A program made the position numbers and the translations under genes. Shown in pieces: positions 1 to 5,230 of a DNA stretch of 5,230 nucleotides. The DNA comes from Oscillospiraceae bacterium (GTDB lineage: Bacteria > Bacillota > Clostridia > Oscillospirales > Ruminococcaceae). Below the pieces are notes generated by a model that saw only the letters and a list, made by a program, of their open reading frames with translations, did not search any database and had not been told where the DNA came from. Each line of letters starts with the position of its first letter. The first letter of the stretch is position 1. Where the stretch lies: assembly GCA_003445125.1 (NCBI GenBank), contig DLVP01000051.1:1-5230 (forward strand), given 5' to 3'.

Positions 1-431
1 TGGATGATCACGCCGCTGTTTTGTTTGACCATCTGCGACATCACCGCATGGTCAAAATACAGCACACCCTTAAGGTTGAGGTCAATGCTGAAATCATAGA
101 CATCGATCGGTGCTTCCCAGAACGGTCCGTTTTGATGACACAGGCGCATTTCCGCACCGCCCGCACAGCAGACCAGTACATCGATGCTTCCGAACGCCTT
201 GACCGTCTCGTCCCGCACACGGCAAACCGACGGATAGTCCCGCACATCGATCGCAAAGCCGAGCACTTCGGCAGGAATTGCCCGAAGCTCCTCCACGCAG
301 CGGGAAAGTGCTTCCTCGTTGACGTCCACCAGCACGACCTTTGCGCCTTCGTGCGCCATATTTTTTCCGGTCAGAAATCCGATTCCGGAAGCACCTCCGG
401 TAATTACTACGGTTTTTCCTTTGAAACTCAT
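1..431 (-). CDS. Short-chain dehydrogenase/reductase (SDR), N-terminal part, cut by window edge
   Basis: This is the first 143 codons of a classical SDR, a soluble NAD(P)-dependent oxidoreductase acting on a carbonyl or hydroxyl group, probably of a sugar or polyol given its neighbours. Translation from 431 shows the glycine-rich cofactor loop TGGASGIG (residues 11-18) and an acidic residue after the second strand (D36 in LVDV), which usually favours NAD over NADP. D62-V63 is the adenine-ring contact. N119 in the NLKG motif is the first member of the Asn-Ser-Tyr-Lys tetrad. The Ser, Tyr and Lys lie beyond the edge and cannot be checked. The usual NNAG motif reads CCAG (88-91). The ATG at 431 is chosen because AGGAGG at 444-439 sits 7 bases upstream; an in-frame ATG at 437 is too close to it. 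The gene diverges from the AraC gene at 530, its likely regulator. The SDR assignment is secure, the substrate unknown. Confidence 0.93.
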   Translation of the reverse strand, partial: MSFKGKTVVITGGASGIGFLTGKNMAHEGAKVVLVDVNEEALSRCVEELRAIPAEVLGFAIDVRDYPSVCRVRDETVKAFGSIDVLVCCAGGAEMRLCHQNGPFWEAPIDVYDFSIDLNLKGVLYFDHAVMSQMVKQNSGVII

Positions 432-452
432 GACCATTCCTCCTTTTTCTTC

Positions 453-481
453 AGTATAGTCGATTGACAGGAAGAAAAAAA
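453..481 (-). promoter_or_regulatory. Putative promoter of the SDR gene, weak -35
   Basis: Reading the minus strand, a TATACT -10 box lies at 458-453. Seventeen bases upstream there is only an A/T tract (TTTTTT at 481-476) in place of a proper -35. The predicted start near 446 gives a leader of about 15 bases beginning just before the ribosome binding site. A good -10 with a poor -35 is what one expects of an activator-dependent promoter, which would suit the divergent AraC-type gene. That dependence is an inference. Confidence 0.5.
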
Positions 482-492
482 GAGAATATACT
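464..492 (+). promoter_or_regulatory. SigA/sigma70-type promoter of the first AraC gene
   Basis: A perfect -35 box TTGACA (464-469) is followed after exactly 17 bases by TATACT (487-492), one base off the -10 consensus. Transcription should start near 499, giving a leader of about 30 bases that includes the GGAGG site. The promoter overlaps the divergent SDR promoter (453-481), so polymerase or a regulator bound at one would interfere with the other. Confidence 0.82.
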
Positions 493-529
493 ATGATAAA
501 ACGCAACGATTCTACTTTCGGAGGTTTTT

Positions 530-1324
530 ATGGACTTCAAAGACGCCGCCGTTCAATACCTGAAAATTGCCAGATATTCGCATAAGCCCGAGAGCCTTGA
601 GGATTTTCTCAAGCTCCCGCGTCCGTTTTACGCCCTCGCCTTCATGGAGCAAGGAACCGCTACATTTGTATCGGGGGAGCAGTCGCTCACGCTGCATCCG
701 GGAGAATGTCTGCTGATTCCCCGCGGGACGGTCTATCAGAGCTTCTGGCACGGAGACCTCCCGGTGCATCTCACCTGCCACTTCGGATTTGTTTCCGATG
801 CGCCGTTTGCGGATCGGGACATTCCGATGCAGATTCTGTGCGATGCGTCGCTCGGAGAGCTTACGAAGAAGCTCTATGCCGAAAAGGACGGCGAAATGCT
901 TTCAAAGCTCGCGGTGTTTTACACGCTCTGCGCCCGGTTGTACGATGTGATGCAATACACGCCCAAACCGCAGCCCGACCCGCGCCTTGCCCCTGCGTTT
1001 TCTTTTTTGCAGGGTGTTCGGGGCGACACGGTGTCGGTGGAAATGCTCGCGCGGCTGTGCCACATGAGTCCGTCGTATTTTTACGCTTGCTTTCACCGCG
1101 CCACCGGGTCTTCGCCGATCGTCTACAAGCAGGCGCTTGCCGTACAGTATGCGACACAGCTGCTGTGCGACCCGTCGTTGTCCGTGGAGCTGATTGCGGA
1201 GATGGCGGGATTTGCGTCCTCGTCGTATTTCCGCCGTGTGTTTCGCCATTTTATGTGTCAGTCGCCGCGCGACTACCGCCGCGCACTGCTCGAAGCGCTG
1301 TCACCGTCCGCAGCAGCGCAGTAA
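530..1324 (+). CDS. AraC-family transcriptional regulator with cupin-like sensor domain
   Basis: A 264-residue, two-domain cytoplasmic transcription factor. Residues about 32-100 look like the AraC N-terminal cupin, a beta barrel that binds a small ligand, usually a sugar; the run HPGECLLIPRG (56-66) is typical of it. Residues about 155-252 form the two-helix-turn-helix DNA-binding domain. The first HTH is around 168-190 (SVEMLARLCHMS at its start). The second is around 217-242, with the family signature GFASSSYFRRVF (227-238) and then SPRDYRR (245-251). Length is normal for the family. The ATG at 530 has GGAGG a few bases upstream. The gene is divergent from the SDR gene, with interleaved promoters, so the SDR gene and itself are the likeliest targets. 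Its 3' end overlaps the convergent Gfo/Idh/MocA gene by 24 bases. The ligand is not deducible. Family assignment is secure. Confidence 0.95.
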   Translation: MDFKDAAVQYLKIARYSHKPESLEDFLKLPRPFYALAFMEQGTATFVSGEQSLTLHPGECLLIPRGTVYQSFWHGDLPVHLTCHFGFVSDAPFADRDIPMQILCDASLGELTKKLYAEKDGEMLSKLAVFYTLCARLYDVMQYTPKPQPDPRLAPAFSFLQGVRGDTVSVEMLARLCHMSPSYFYACFHRATGSSPIVYKQALAVQYATQLLCDPSLSVELIAEMAGFASSSYFRRVFRHFMCQSPRDYRRALLEALSPSAAAQ

Positions 1325-2293
1325 CGTCCGATACAGCGTCAGCTCCCAATCGGGCGAATAGGGGTTTTGCGCTTCGTCTGTGATATATTCGGCGAACGCG
1401 CGCATCATGCCGTCATAGCGGTCATACGGTCCGACCGAAAAGCTCTCGCCCGCATCAAGCCAGGAATCCACGGTGTACAGCCGCCAATCGGTGTACTGTC
1501 CGTCTTTTCCCCACCGTTCGATCGGCTTGATCTCGACGGTTGCCTTCGTACCCGTGATCACCAGCTGCCGCCGCAAAAAGCCGCCGCGCTCGTAATCGTA
1601 GGTTTTGATCAGCGTATTGCCGCGTGGATAACGCAGAATCGCCATGCCGAAATCCTCACAGCCGACCCCCTCGCACCCTGTGGTACGGTTCATCGGCAGG
1701 ATTTCCTGCGGCTCGCCCTGCAATTGCAGTGCCAGATCGACCAGATGGCACCCCAAAAAGAACATCATCCCGCCCGGAACCGTTTCCAGCCAGCGGCGGG
1801 TGGCTTCGTCGTGGCGGCAGTTCATCTGTGCTTCCACACTGACAATCTCGCCGAATTCCCCCGCCTTGGCACGGCGAAGCACTTCCTGAATCACAGGATT
1901 ATAGCGGTACATATACCCGGTATGAAACACCTTTCCCGACGCTTTGACTGCGGCAATGAGTTCTTCAAACGCCGTAAGGTCGAATCCGCCGGGTTTTTCC
2001 ATATGTACGTGTTTTCCCGCCCGGATTGCCATGAGCGCATATTTGGTCAGATACGGTTCCTCTGTTTCCACCGCTACCGCTTCCACGGTCGGGTCCGACA
2101 GAATTTCCTCCACGCTTTTTTCGGGGACGGCGCTCATACGTTCGACAATCTCCGGAAAACGCTCGTGTTCGCGTTCGGGAAACGCCACGGCGGTCAGGTC
2201 GAACACCTCGGACTGCTTGCAAAGACTGTCAAACGTCATGATGCCGTGACTTGTGCGATTGGTGCCGATCTGTGCGATCTTCACTTTTCTCAT
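1301..2293 (-). CDS. Gfo/Idh/MocA family oxidoreductase
   Basis: A 330-residue NAD(P)-dependent oxidoreductase of the glucose-fructose oxidoreductase / inositol dehydrogenase family, which oxidises or reduces sugars, inositols and their derivatives. The N-terminal Rossmann part runs to about residue 120. EKP at 99-101 carries the family's conserved lysine (K100). GYMYRYNP (126-133) opens the C-terminal sheet domain, and GCHLVD (181-186) holds the conserved His183 and Asp186 of the active site. Length is typical. The cofactor loop is odd: residues 9-17 read IGTNRTSHG rather than a GxGxxG. The start is ATG 2293, with GGAGG at 2306-2302 eight bases upstream. A TTG at 2308 is in frame but lies upstream of that site, so it was set aside. 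The start overlaps the stop of the dehydrogenase gene by one base (TGATG), indicating an operon with translational coupling. Substrate unknown. Confidence 0.94.
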   Translation of the reverse strand: MRKVKIAQIGTNRTSHGIMTFDSLCKQSEVFDLTAVAFPEREHERFPEIVERMSAVPEKSVEEILSDPTVEAVAVETEEPYLTKYALMAIRAGKHVHMEKPGGFDLTAFEELIAAVKASGKVFHTGYMYRYNPVIQEVLRRAKAGEFGEIVSVEAQMNCRHDEATRRWLETVPGGMMFFLGCHLVDLALQLQGEPQEILPMNRTTGCEGVGCEDFGMAILRYPRGNTLIKTYDYERGGFLRRQLVITGTKATVEIKPIERWGKDGQYTDWRLYTVDSWLDAGESFSVGPYDRYDGMMRAFAEYITDEAQNPYSPDWELTLYRTLLRCCGR

Positions 2294-3306
2294 CACAGTT
2301 TCCTCCAATCAAACTGCACCAGCGGGAAGGAGGCTTCTTCGGCGAGGCGGGCGTAGACTGACGGCGCTTCCTGCGGGGCGTGCGTTTCCTCCACTAGGTC
2401 GGAAAGGGTGAGACGGTGCGTATGAATCAGGCTCTGTACCGCCGCCACATCATCCTTCAGCGTCCACCAACCGGGCGACGACTCGGTTTCCGGACGCGCC
2501 AGCGTATGTGCGCCGACCAAAGTGATTCCCGGACCGTGGACTTTTTTATAGTAATCTACCGTGAAATTCGGATTTCGGGTACAGCCGAGCAGCGCCACCC
2601 GTCCGAACCGCCGCATGACATCCAGAATCCCGTTGAGTCCGCCGCCGTTTCCCGTGACCTCAATGCCGACCGCCGCGCCGCCCGTGAGTGCTTTGACGTT
2701 TTCGGCAAAATCCGCTTCAAACGGATCGAACGCGGCGTCCGCGCCCGCTTTGAGTGCTTCGTCCCGACGCACGGGGTTCGGATCCACCGCGACAATCGGT
2801 GTGGCTCCCGCCGCACGCAGCAATTTGACCGCGACCAGTCCCAGCACGCCCGCACCCATCACGACGGCACTTTCGCCGATCTCCAGACGGCATTTGCGGA
2901 TTGCCGCCAGCGGGAACGAGGCAATATGCCACAATGCCGCTTCTTCAAAAGAAATGGCGTCGTCACGGATGAGGTGGACATTCTTTTCGGGAGACAGGCA
3001 GTACTGCGAATGTGTGCTCCAGAAAAGCGCCACACGGTCGCCGGGTTTCACGGAGGTGACACCCTCGCCGACCGCTTCCACCACGCCGGAGGAGCTGTAT
3101 CCCAGCACCCGCGGGAACTGTGCCGTCGCAGCGCTTTCGCTGAGCTTCACGTTCGGATCGCCGATCAGGTTGGCGCGTTCCGTGCCGCTGCTGACCGTGG
3201 AAACCGCGAGCTTCGTCAGCACCTCGCCCGCTCCGGGCAGGCGGTAGTCGCAGGGCAGCAGTTCGGCAGTTTTCGGTTTTGTGAAAACAATAGAACAATT
3301 TTCCAT
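2293..3306 (-). CDS. Medium-chain dehydrogenase (zinc alcohol dehydrogenase superfamily) lacking zinc ligands
   Basis: A 337-residue cytoplasmic oxidoreductase of the medium-chain dehydrogenase superfamily. The N-terminal GroES-like domain covers about residues 1-130, with the landmark VKPGDRVALF (86-95). A Rossmann domain follows, with the loop GAGVLG (151-156) and D175 at the end of the next strand, which suggests NAD. The usual catalytic Cys is absent: residues 36-44 read STVSSGTER. The GHE motif is replaced by GYS (69-71), and no four-cysteine structural zinc loop follows residue 90. The protein therefore resembles the SxGTE branch of zinc-free homologues often paired with Gfo/Idh/MocA proteins. 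ATG 3306 is preceded by GAGGG. The gene is first in an operon with the Gfo/Idh/MocA gene and divergent from an AraC gene at 3407. Fold assignment is firm; reaction and substrate are open. Confidence 0.92.
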   Translation of the reverse strand: MENCSIVFTKPKTAELLPCDYRLPGAGEVLTKLAVSTVSSGTERANLIGDPNVKLSESAATAQFPRVLGYSSSGVVEAVGEGVTSVKPGDRVALFWSTHSQYCLSPEKNVHLIRDDAISFEEAALWHIASFPLAAIRKCRLEIGESAVVMGAGVLGLVAVKLLRAAGATPIVAVDPNPVRRDEALKAGADAAFDPFEADFAENVKALTGGAAVGIEVTGNGGGLNGILDVMRRFGRVALLGCTRNPNFTVDYYKKVHGPGITLVGAHTLARPETESSPGWWTLKDDVAAVQSLIHTHRLTLSDLVEETHAPQEAPSVYARLAEEASFPLVQFDWRKL

Positions 3307-3329
3307 AGTATCCCTCGCTTTCTGTCTTT

Positions 3330-3358
3330 AGCATACCACTTGACACGCGCGGAAACAA
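3330..3358 (-). promoter_or_regulatory. Putative promoter of the dehydrogenase-Gfo/Idh/MocA operon
   Basis: On the minus strand, TTGTTT (3358-3353) and TATGCT (3335-3330) are separated by 17 bases. Both boxes are imperfect, with about three and four of six consensus matches. The predicted start near 3323 gives a leader under 20 bases, leaving no room for a riboswitch. The site overlaps the opposing AraC promoter at 3340-3369, so joint control by that regulator is plausible. Confidence 0.55.
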
Positions 3359-3369
3359 TCGTGTATACT
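3340..3369 (+). promoter_or_regulatory. SigA/sigma70-type promoter of the second AraC gene
   Basis: TTGACA (3340-3345) and TATACT (3364-3369) are separated by 18 bases. The -35 is perfect and the -10 is one base off consensus. Transcription should begin near 3376, about 30 bases ahead of the start codon. The same two hexamers head the first AraC gene, so both regulators probably have strong basal expression that is limited by autoregulation; the autoregulation is inferred. Confidence 0.8.
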
Positions 3370-3406
3370 GTAAAAAAAGAGGTAAAATTCTCCAAAGGAG
3401 GACGGT

Positions 3407-4147
3407 ATGGAATACGAACGTTTTTTCAGCGGTTTTCTGTTCTGCCGTATTGTGTTTCACCGCTTTCACCGCACCGATCATCTCCGTGACAACGGCTCAC
3501 CGATGCACTACATCGGCGTCATGCTTTCGGGGAACAGTCTGCTCGTCTCCGAGCGGCAGACCGTTTCGCTGAAGGCGGGGGATGTGTTTTTCATTCCGAA
3601 GGGGTATTCATACGAATCGCGCTGGACACCCGAAAACGAGGAAGTGGCGTGGATTTCGCTGGGATTTGATCTTTTCCCGTTTCCGTTTTCGTTTTCCATG
3701 CAAAAGCTCTCTCCCGACGAGGAGGCGATGCAGTGGCTGCAAAAAATCGTGCAGACGCCGGTGGTCAACGAAAAAACCGTCGGGTATCTCTATGCATTTT
3801 TATGCTCGACGGTTTCCTCCGCTCCGCAGACCGCCGTGGATCGCGCGATTGCCATGATGCGGCAGGACGCGCAGGCAAAAATCTCCGAAATTGCCGAACG
3901 CTGCCACATCAGCGAATCGGGGTTGTATGCACTGTTTCAGCACGAGCTTCACAAAACGCCCAACGAAGTGCGGCGGGAGGTGCTGTGCGAACAGGCACAG
4001 CGGCTGCTGCTGACCACCGATCTGAGCGTGGAGGACATCAGTCGGCTGTTGGGGTTCAGCTCGTCGTCGTACTTTCGCAAAGTGTTTTTTTCCGGCACAA
4101 AGAAAACACCGCGGGAATACCGACGTTCCAAGCAGTTTTCCGACTGA
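3407..4147 (+). CDS. AraC-family transcriptional regulator, second copy, cupin-like sensor
   Basis: A 246-residue regulator with the same architecture as the one at 530. A cupin-like ligand domain spans about residues 33-90, with SLKAGDVFFIPKG (54-66) its clearest motif. A C-terminal pair of helix-turn-helix units covers about 145-240. The first HTH is around 157-178 (ISEIAERCHISESGLYALF) and the second around 206-228, with GFSSSSYFRKVF (216-227) and TPREYRR (234-240). ATG 3407 has AGGAGG at 3396-3401, five bases upstream. The gene is divergent from the dehydrogenase operon, with overlapping promoters, and lies immediately upstream of the alpha-galactosidase gene in the same direction, so either or both may be its regulon. 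No convincing terminator follows it, so some read-through into the alpha-galactosidase gene is possible. The inducer is unknown; a galactoside is a guess from context. Confidence 0.95.
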   Translation: MEYERFFSGFLFCRIVFHRFHRTDHLRDNGSPMHYIGVMLSGNSLLVSERQTVSLKAGDVFFIPKGYSYESRWTPENEEVAWISLGFDLFPFPFSFSMQKLSPDEEAMQWLQKIVQTPVVNEKTVGYLYAFLCSTVSSAPQTAVDRAIAMMRQDAQAKISEIAERCHISESGLYALFQHELHKTPNEVRREVLCEQAQRLLLTTDLSVEDISRLLGFSSSSYFRKVFFSGTKKTPREYRRSKQFSD

Positions 4148-4183
4148 GCGGCGAATAAAAAATTGTCCGTCCGCCAAAAAGAA

Positions 4184-4212
4184 TTGCAAATATTGAAATT
4201 TCATGATAAACT
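4184..4212 (+). promoter_or_regulatory. Extended -10 promoter of the alpha-galactosidase gene
   Basis: TTGCAA (4184-4189), a 17-base spacer, and TAAACT (4207-4212) preceded by TGA (4204-4206) make an extended -10 promoter. The predicted start is near 4219, about 25 bases before the start codon. The 10-base palindrome at 4194-4203 sits inside the spacer and could be an operator. Confidence 0.65.
4194..4203. repeat. Perfect 10-base palindrome TGAAATTTCA in the promoter spacer
   Basis: TGAAATTTCA is its own reverse complement and lies between the -35 and -10 boxes of the alpha-galactosidase promoter, where a bound protein would block polymerase. AraC proteins usually bind direct repeats, so if this is functional it may serve another, dimeric repressor. 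A short A/T-rich palindrome can also occur by chance. Confidence 0.4.
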
Positions 4213-4244
4213 TAGGAAAAGTCTTTTAAAAAGGAGAAATGCCC

Positions 4245-5230
4245 ATGCCGATTTCTTATAACGAAGCGACCCGAACCTTCAAACTGGATACCGCCACTTC
4301 GACTTACTTGATTTCCGTATATCAGGAGGGGTATATCCTCAACCTGTATTACGGTGCAAAAATTCCCGAAAGCTATGTACCGGACAGAGAAATCCTCCCG
4401 CCCAGCGCTTCCTTCAGTGCTTACAGTCCCGCCTCAGGATTTTCTCCCGACGTCGCTCCCATGGAGTACGGCACCTTCGGAGCCGGAGATATGCGCATTG
4501 CTGCGCTTGCCGTGCGCAACCGCGACGGCAACAATGTGACCGATATCCGCTACACCGGGCATAAAATCTACGCCGGCAAGCCGCCCATTCCCGGGCAGCC
4601 TTCGTCCTACGCGGAAAACGACGGCGAAGCCGATACCCTTGAAATTTACGCCGAGGATGCCGTAACCGGGCTGAAAATCACGCTGATCTACACGGTTTTT
4701 TCCGATCAGGGCGTTATGACGCGGCGGGTGCGGGCGGAAAACGGAAGCGACGCGCTGCTGAAGCTTGAGCGCATTTTCAGTATGTGCCTTCCCCTGCCCT
4801 CCATGGATTACGATCTCATTACGCTCTACGGTCGGCACGCCATGGAACGCAATATCGAACGCCGTCCTCTGGCGCACGGGGTGCAGGGGGCAGAAAGCAG
4901 CCGCGGGGTGTCGGGACACTCCCAGAACCCCTTTGCCGCCTTGGCGGAAAAAAATGCCGACGAAGAGCGCGGCGAGGTTTACGGATTCAATTTCGTTTAT
5001 TCCGGCAACTTCTCCGCTTTGTGCGAATGTGATTACAACGGCACCTCTCGCTTCCTTATGGGCATTAACCCCGTCGGCTTCGGCTGGAATCTTGCACCGG
5101 GCGAGGTGTTTGACACGCCGGAGGCGGTGATGGTTTACACTGCCGAGGGGTTGGGCGAAATGAGCCGCATTTTCCACCGTTTTTACAATAATAACCTTAT
5201 ACGCGGCAAATATAAAACCGAAAAGCGCCC
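4245..5230 (+). CDS. Alpha-galactosidase, glycoside hydrolase family 36, N-terminal part
   Basis: The first 328 codons of a GH36 enzyme, which hydrolyses terminal alpha-1,6-galactosyl bonds in sugars such as melibiose, raffinose and stachyose. The visible part is the N-terminal beta-supersandwich domain and the run-up to the catalytic barrel. Recognisable family landmarks are LNLYYGAKI (32-40), MEYGTFGAGDMR (73-84), SSRGVSGHSQNPF (218-230), FVYSGNFSALCE (250-261), GINPVGFGWNLAPGE (273-287) and FDTPEAVMVYTAEGLGEMS (289-307). The catalytic aspartates lie beyond the edge. No signal peptide is seen, so the enzyme is probably intracellular and acts on imported oligosaccharides. The start at 4245 has AAGGAG (4231-4236) eight bases upstream; an in-frame ATG at 4239 is only two bases from it. 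The full family protein is usually about 700-750 residues. The gene follows an AraC gene and has its own promoter. Confidence 0.95.
   Translation, partial: MPISYNEATRTFKLDTATSTYLISVYQEGYILNLYYGAKIPESYVPDREILPPSASFSAYSPASGFSPDVAPMEYGTFGAGDMRIAALAVRNRDGNNVTDIRYTGHKIYAGKPPIPGQPSSYAENDGEADTLEIYAEDAVTGLKITLIYTVFSDQGVMTRRVRAENGSDALLKLERIFSMCLPLPSMDYDLITLYGRHAMERNIERRPLAHGVQGAESSRGVSGHSQNPFAALAEKNADEERGEVYGFNFVYSGNFSALCECDYNGTSRFLMGINPVGFGWNLAPGEVFDTPEAVMVYTAEGLGEMSRIFHRFYNNNLIRGKYKTEKR

Noticed and set aside
21..467. Plus-strand open frame of 148 codons at the left end
   Set aside because: It is a shadow of the SDR gene, whose minus-strand translation gives an unmistakable cofactor loop and a good ribosome binding site.
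475..484. AAAAAAAGAG shared by the two divergent control regions (also near 3372)
   Set aside because: It is mostly a poly-A run and lies at different places relative to the two promoters, so a shared operator is not supported.
2294..2308. TTG start at 2308 for the Gfo/Idh/MocA gene
   Set aside because: The GGAGG site lies downstream of it, and ATG 2293 has ideal spacing and the expected N-terminus.
1367..2356. Long plus-strand open frame (329 codons) opposite the Gfo/Idh/MocA gene
   Set aside because: It is antisense to a gene with clear family motifs, has no recognisable domain, and such shadows are common in GC-rich coding DNA.
2416..3489. Long plus-strand open frame (357 codons) opposite the dehydrogenase gene
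   Set aside because: It is antisense to a confidently identified gene, crosses the divergent promoter region and runs into the second AraC gene in another frame; the product has no recognisable motif.
4148..4174. Possible terminator hairpin after the second AraC gene
   Set aside because: Only four base pairs (GCGG with CCGC) form, around a 19-base loop, with no T run on the coding strand.
4434..5177. Minus-strand open frame of 247 codons at the right end
   Set aside because: It is antisense to the GH36 gene, whose plus-strand frame runs unbroken to the window edge with many family motifs.

Overview
The window looks like part of a carbohydrate-use locus from a moderately GC-rich Gram-positive, most likely a Clostridia/Oscillospiraceae-type Firmicute of gut origin. 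That assignment is an inference. It rests on strong AGGAGG-type ribosome binding sites in front of nearly every gene, near-consensus vegetative (SigA/sigma70) promoters, tightly packed genes, and the combination of AraC regulators, sugar-type dehydrogenases and a GH36 alpha-galactosidase. No taxonomic marker is present.

Layout, left to right. (1) Positions 1-431, minus strand: the N-terminal 143 codons of a classical short-chain dehydrogenase/reductase (SDR), cut by the window edge. (2) Positions 432-529: a divergent control region with two overlapping promoters. (3) Positions 530-1324, plus strand: an AraC-family regulator with an N-terminal cupin-like sensor. (4) Positions 3306-1301, minus strand: a two-gene operon, first a zinc-site-less medium-chain dehydrogenase and then a Gfo/Idh/MocA oxidoreductase. 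The two genes overlap by one base, and the second gene meets the AraC gene tail to tail with a 24-base overlap. (5) Positions 3307-3406: a second divergent control region with overlapping promoters. (6) Positions 3407-4147, plus strand: a second cupin-AraC regulator. (7) Positions 4148-4244: a gap with an extended -10 promoter and a 10-base palindrome. (8) Positions 4245-5230, plus strand: the first 328 codons of a GH36 alpha-galactosidase, cut by the window edge.

The repeated theme is a dehydrogenase gene or operon transcribed away from an AraC regulator, with interleaved promoters. This suggests that each regulator controls its neighbouring oxidoreductase(s) and itself, with the alpha-galactosidase as a further candidate target. 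The reasonable joint role is release of a galactoside and oxidation or reduction of the resulting sugar or polyol, but no substrate can be read from the sequence. Two of the three oxidoreductases depart from family textbook motifs: the medium-chain dehydrogenase lacks its zinc ligands, and the Gfo/Idh/MocA protein has an atypical nucleotide-binding loop. No mobile elements, CRISPR arrays, RNA genes or riboswitches were found. The three intergenic regions are each about 100 bases or shorter, so no stretch over 300 bases lacks a gene.
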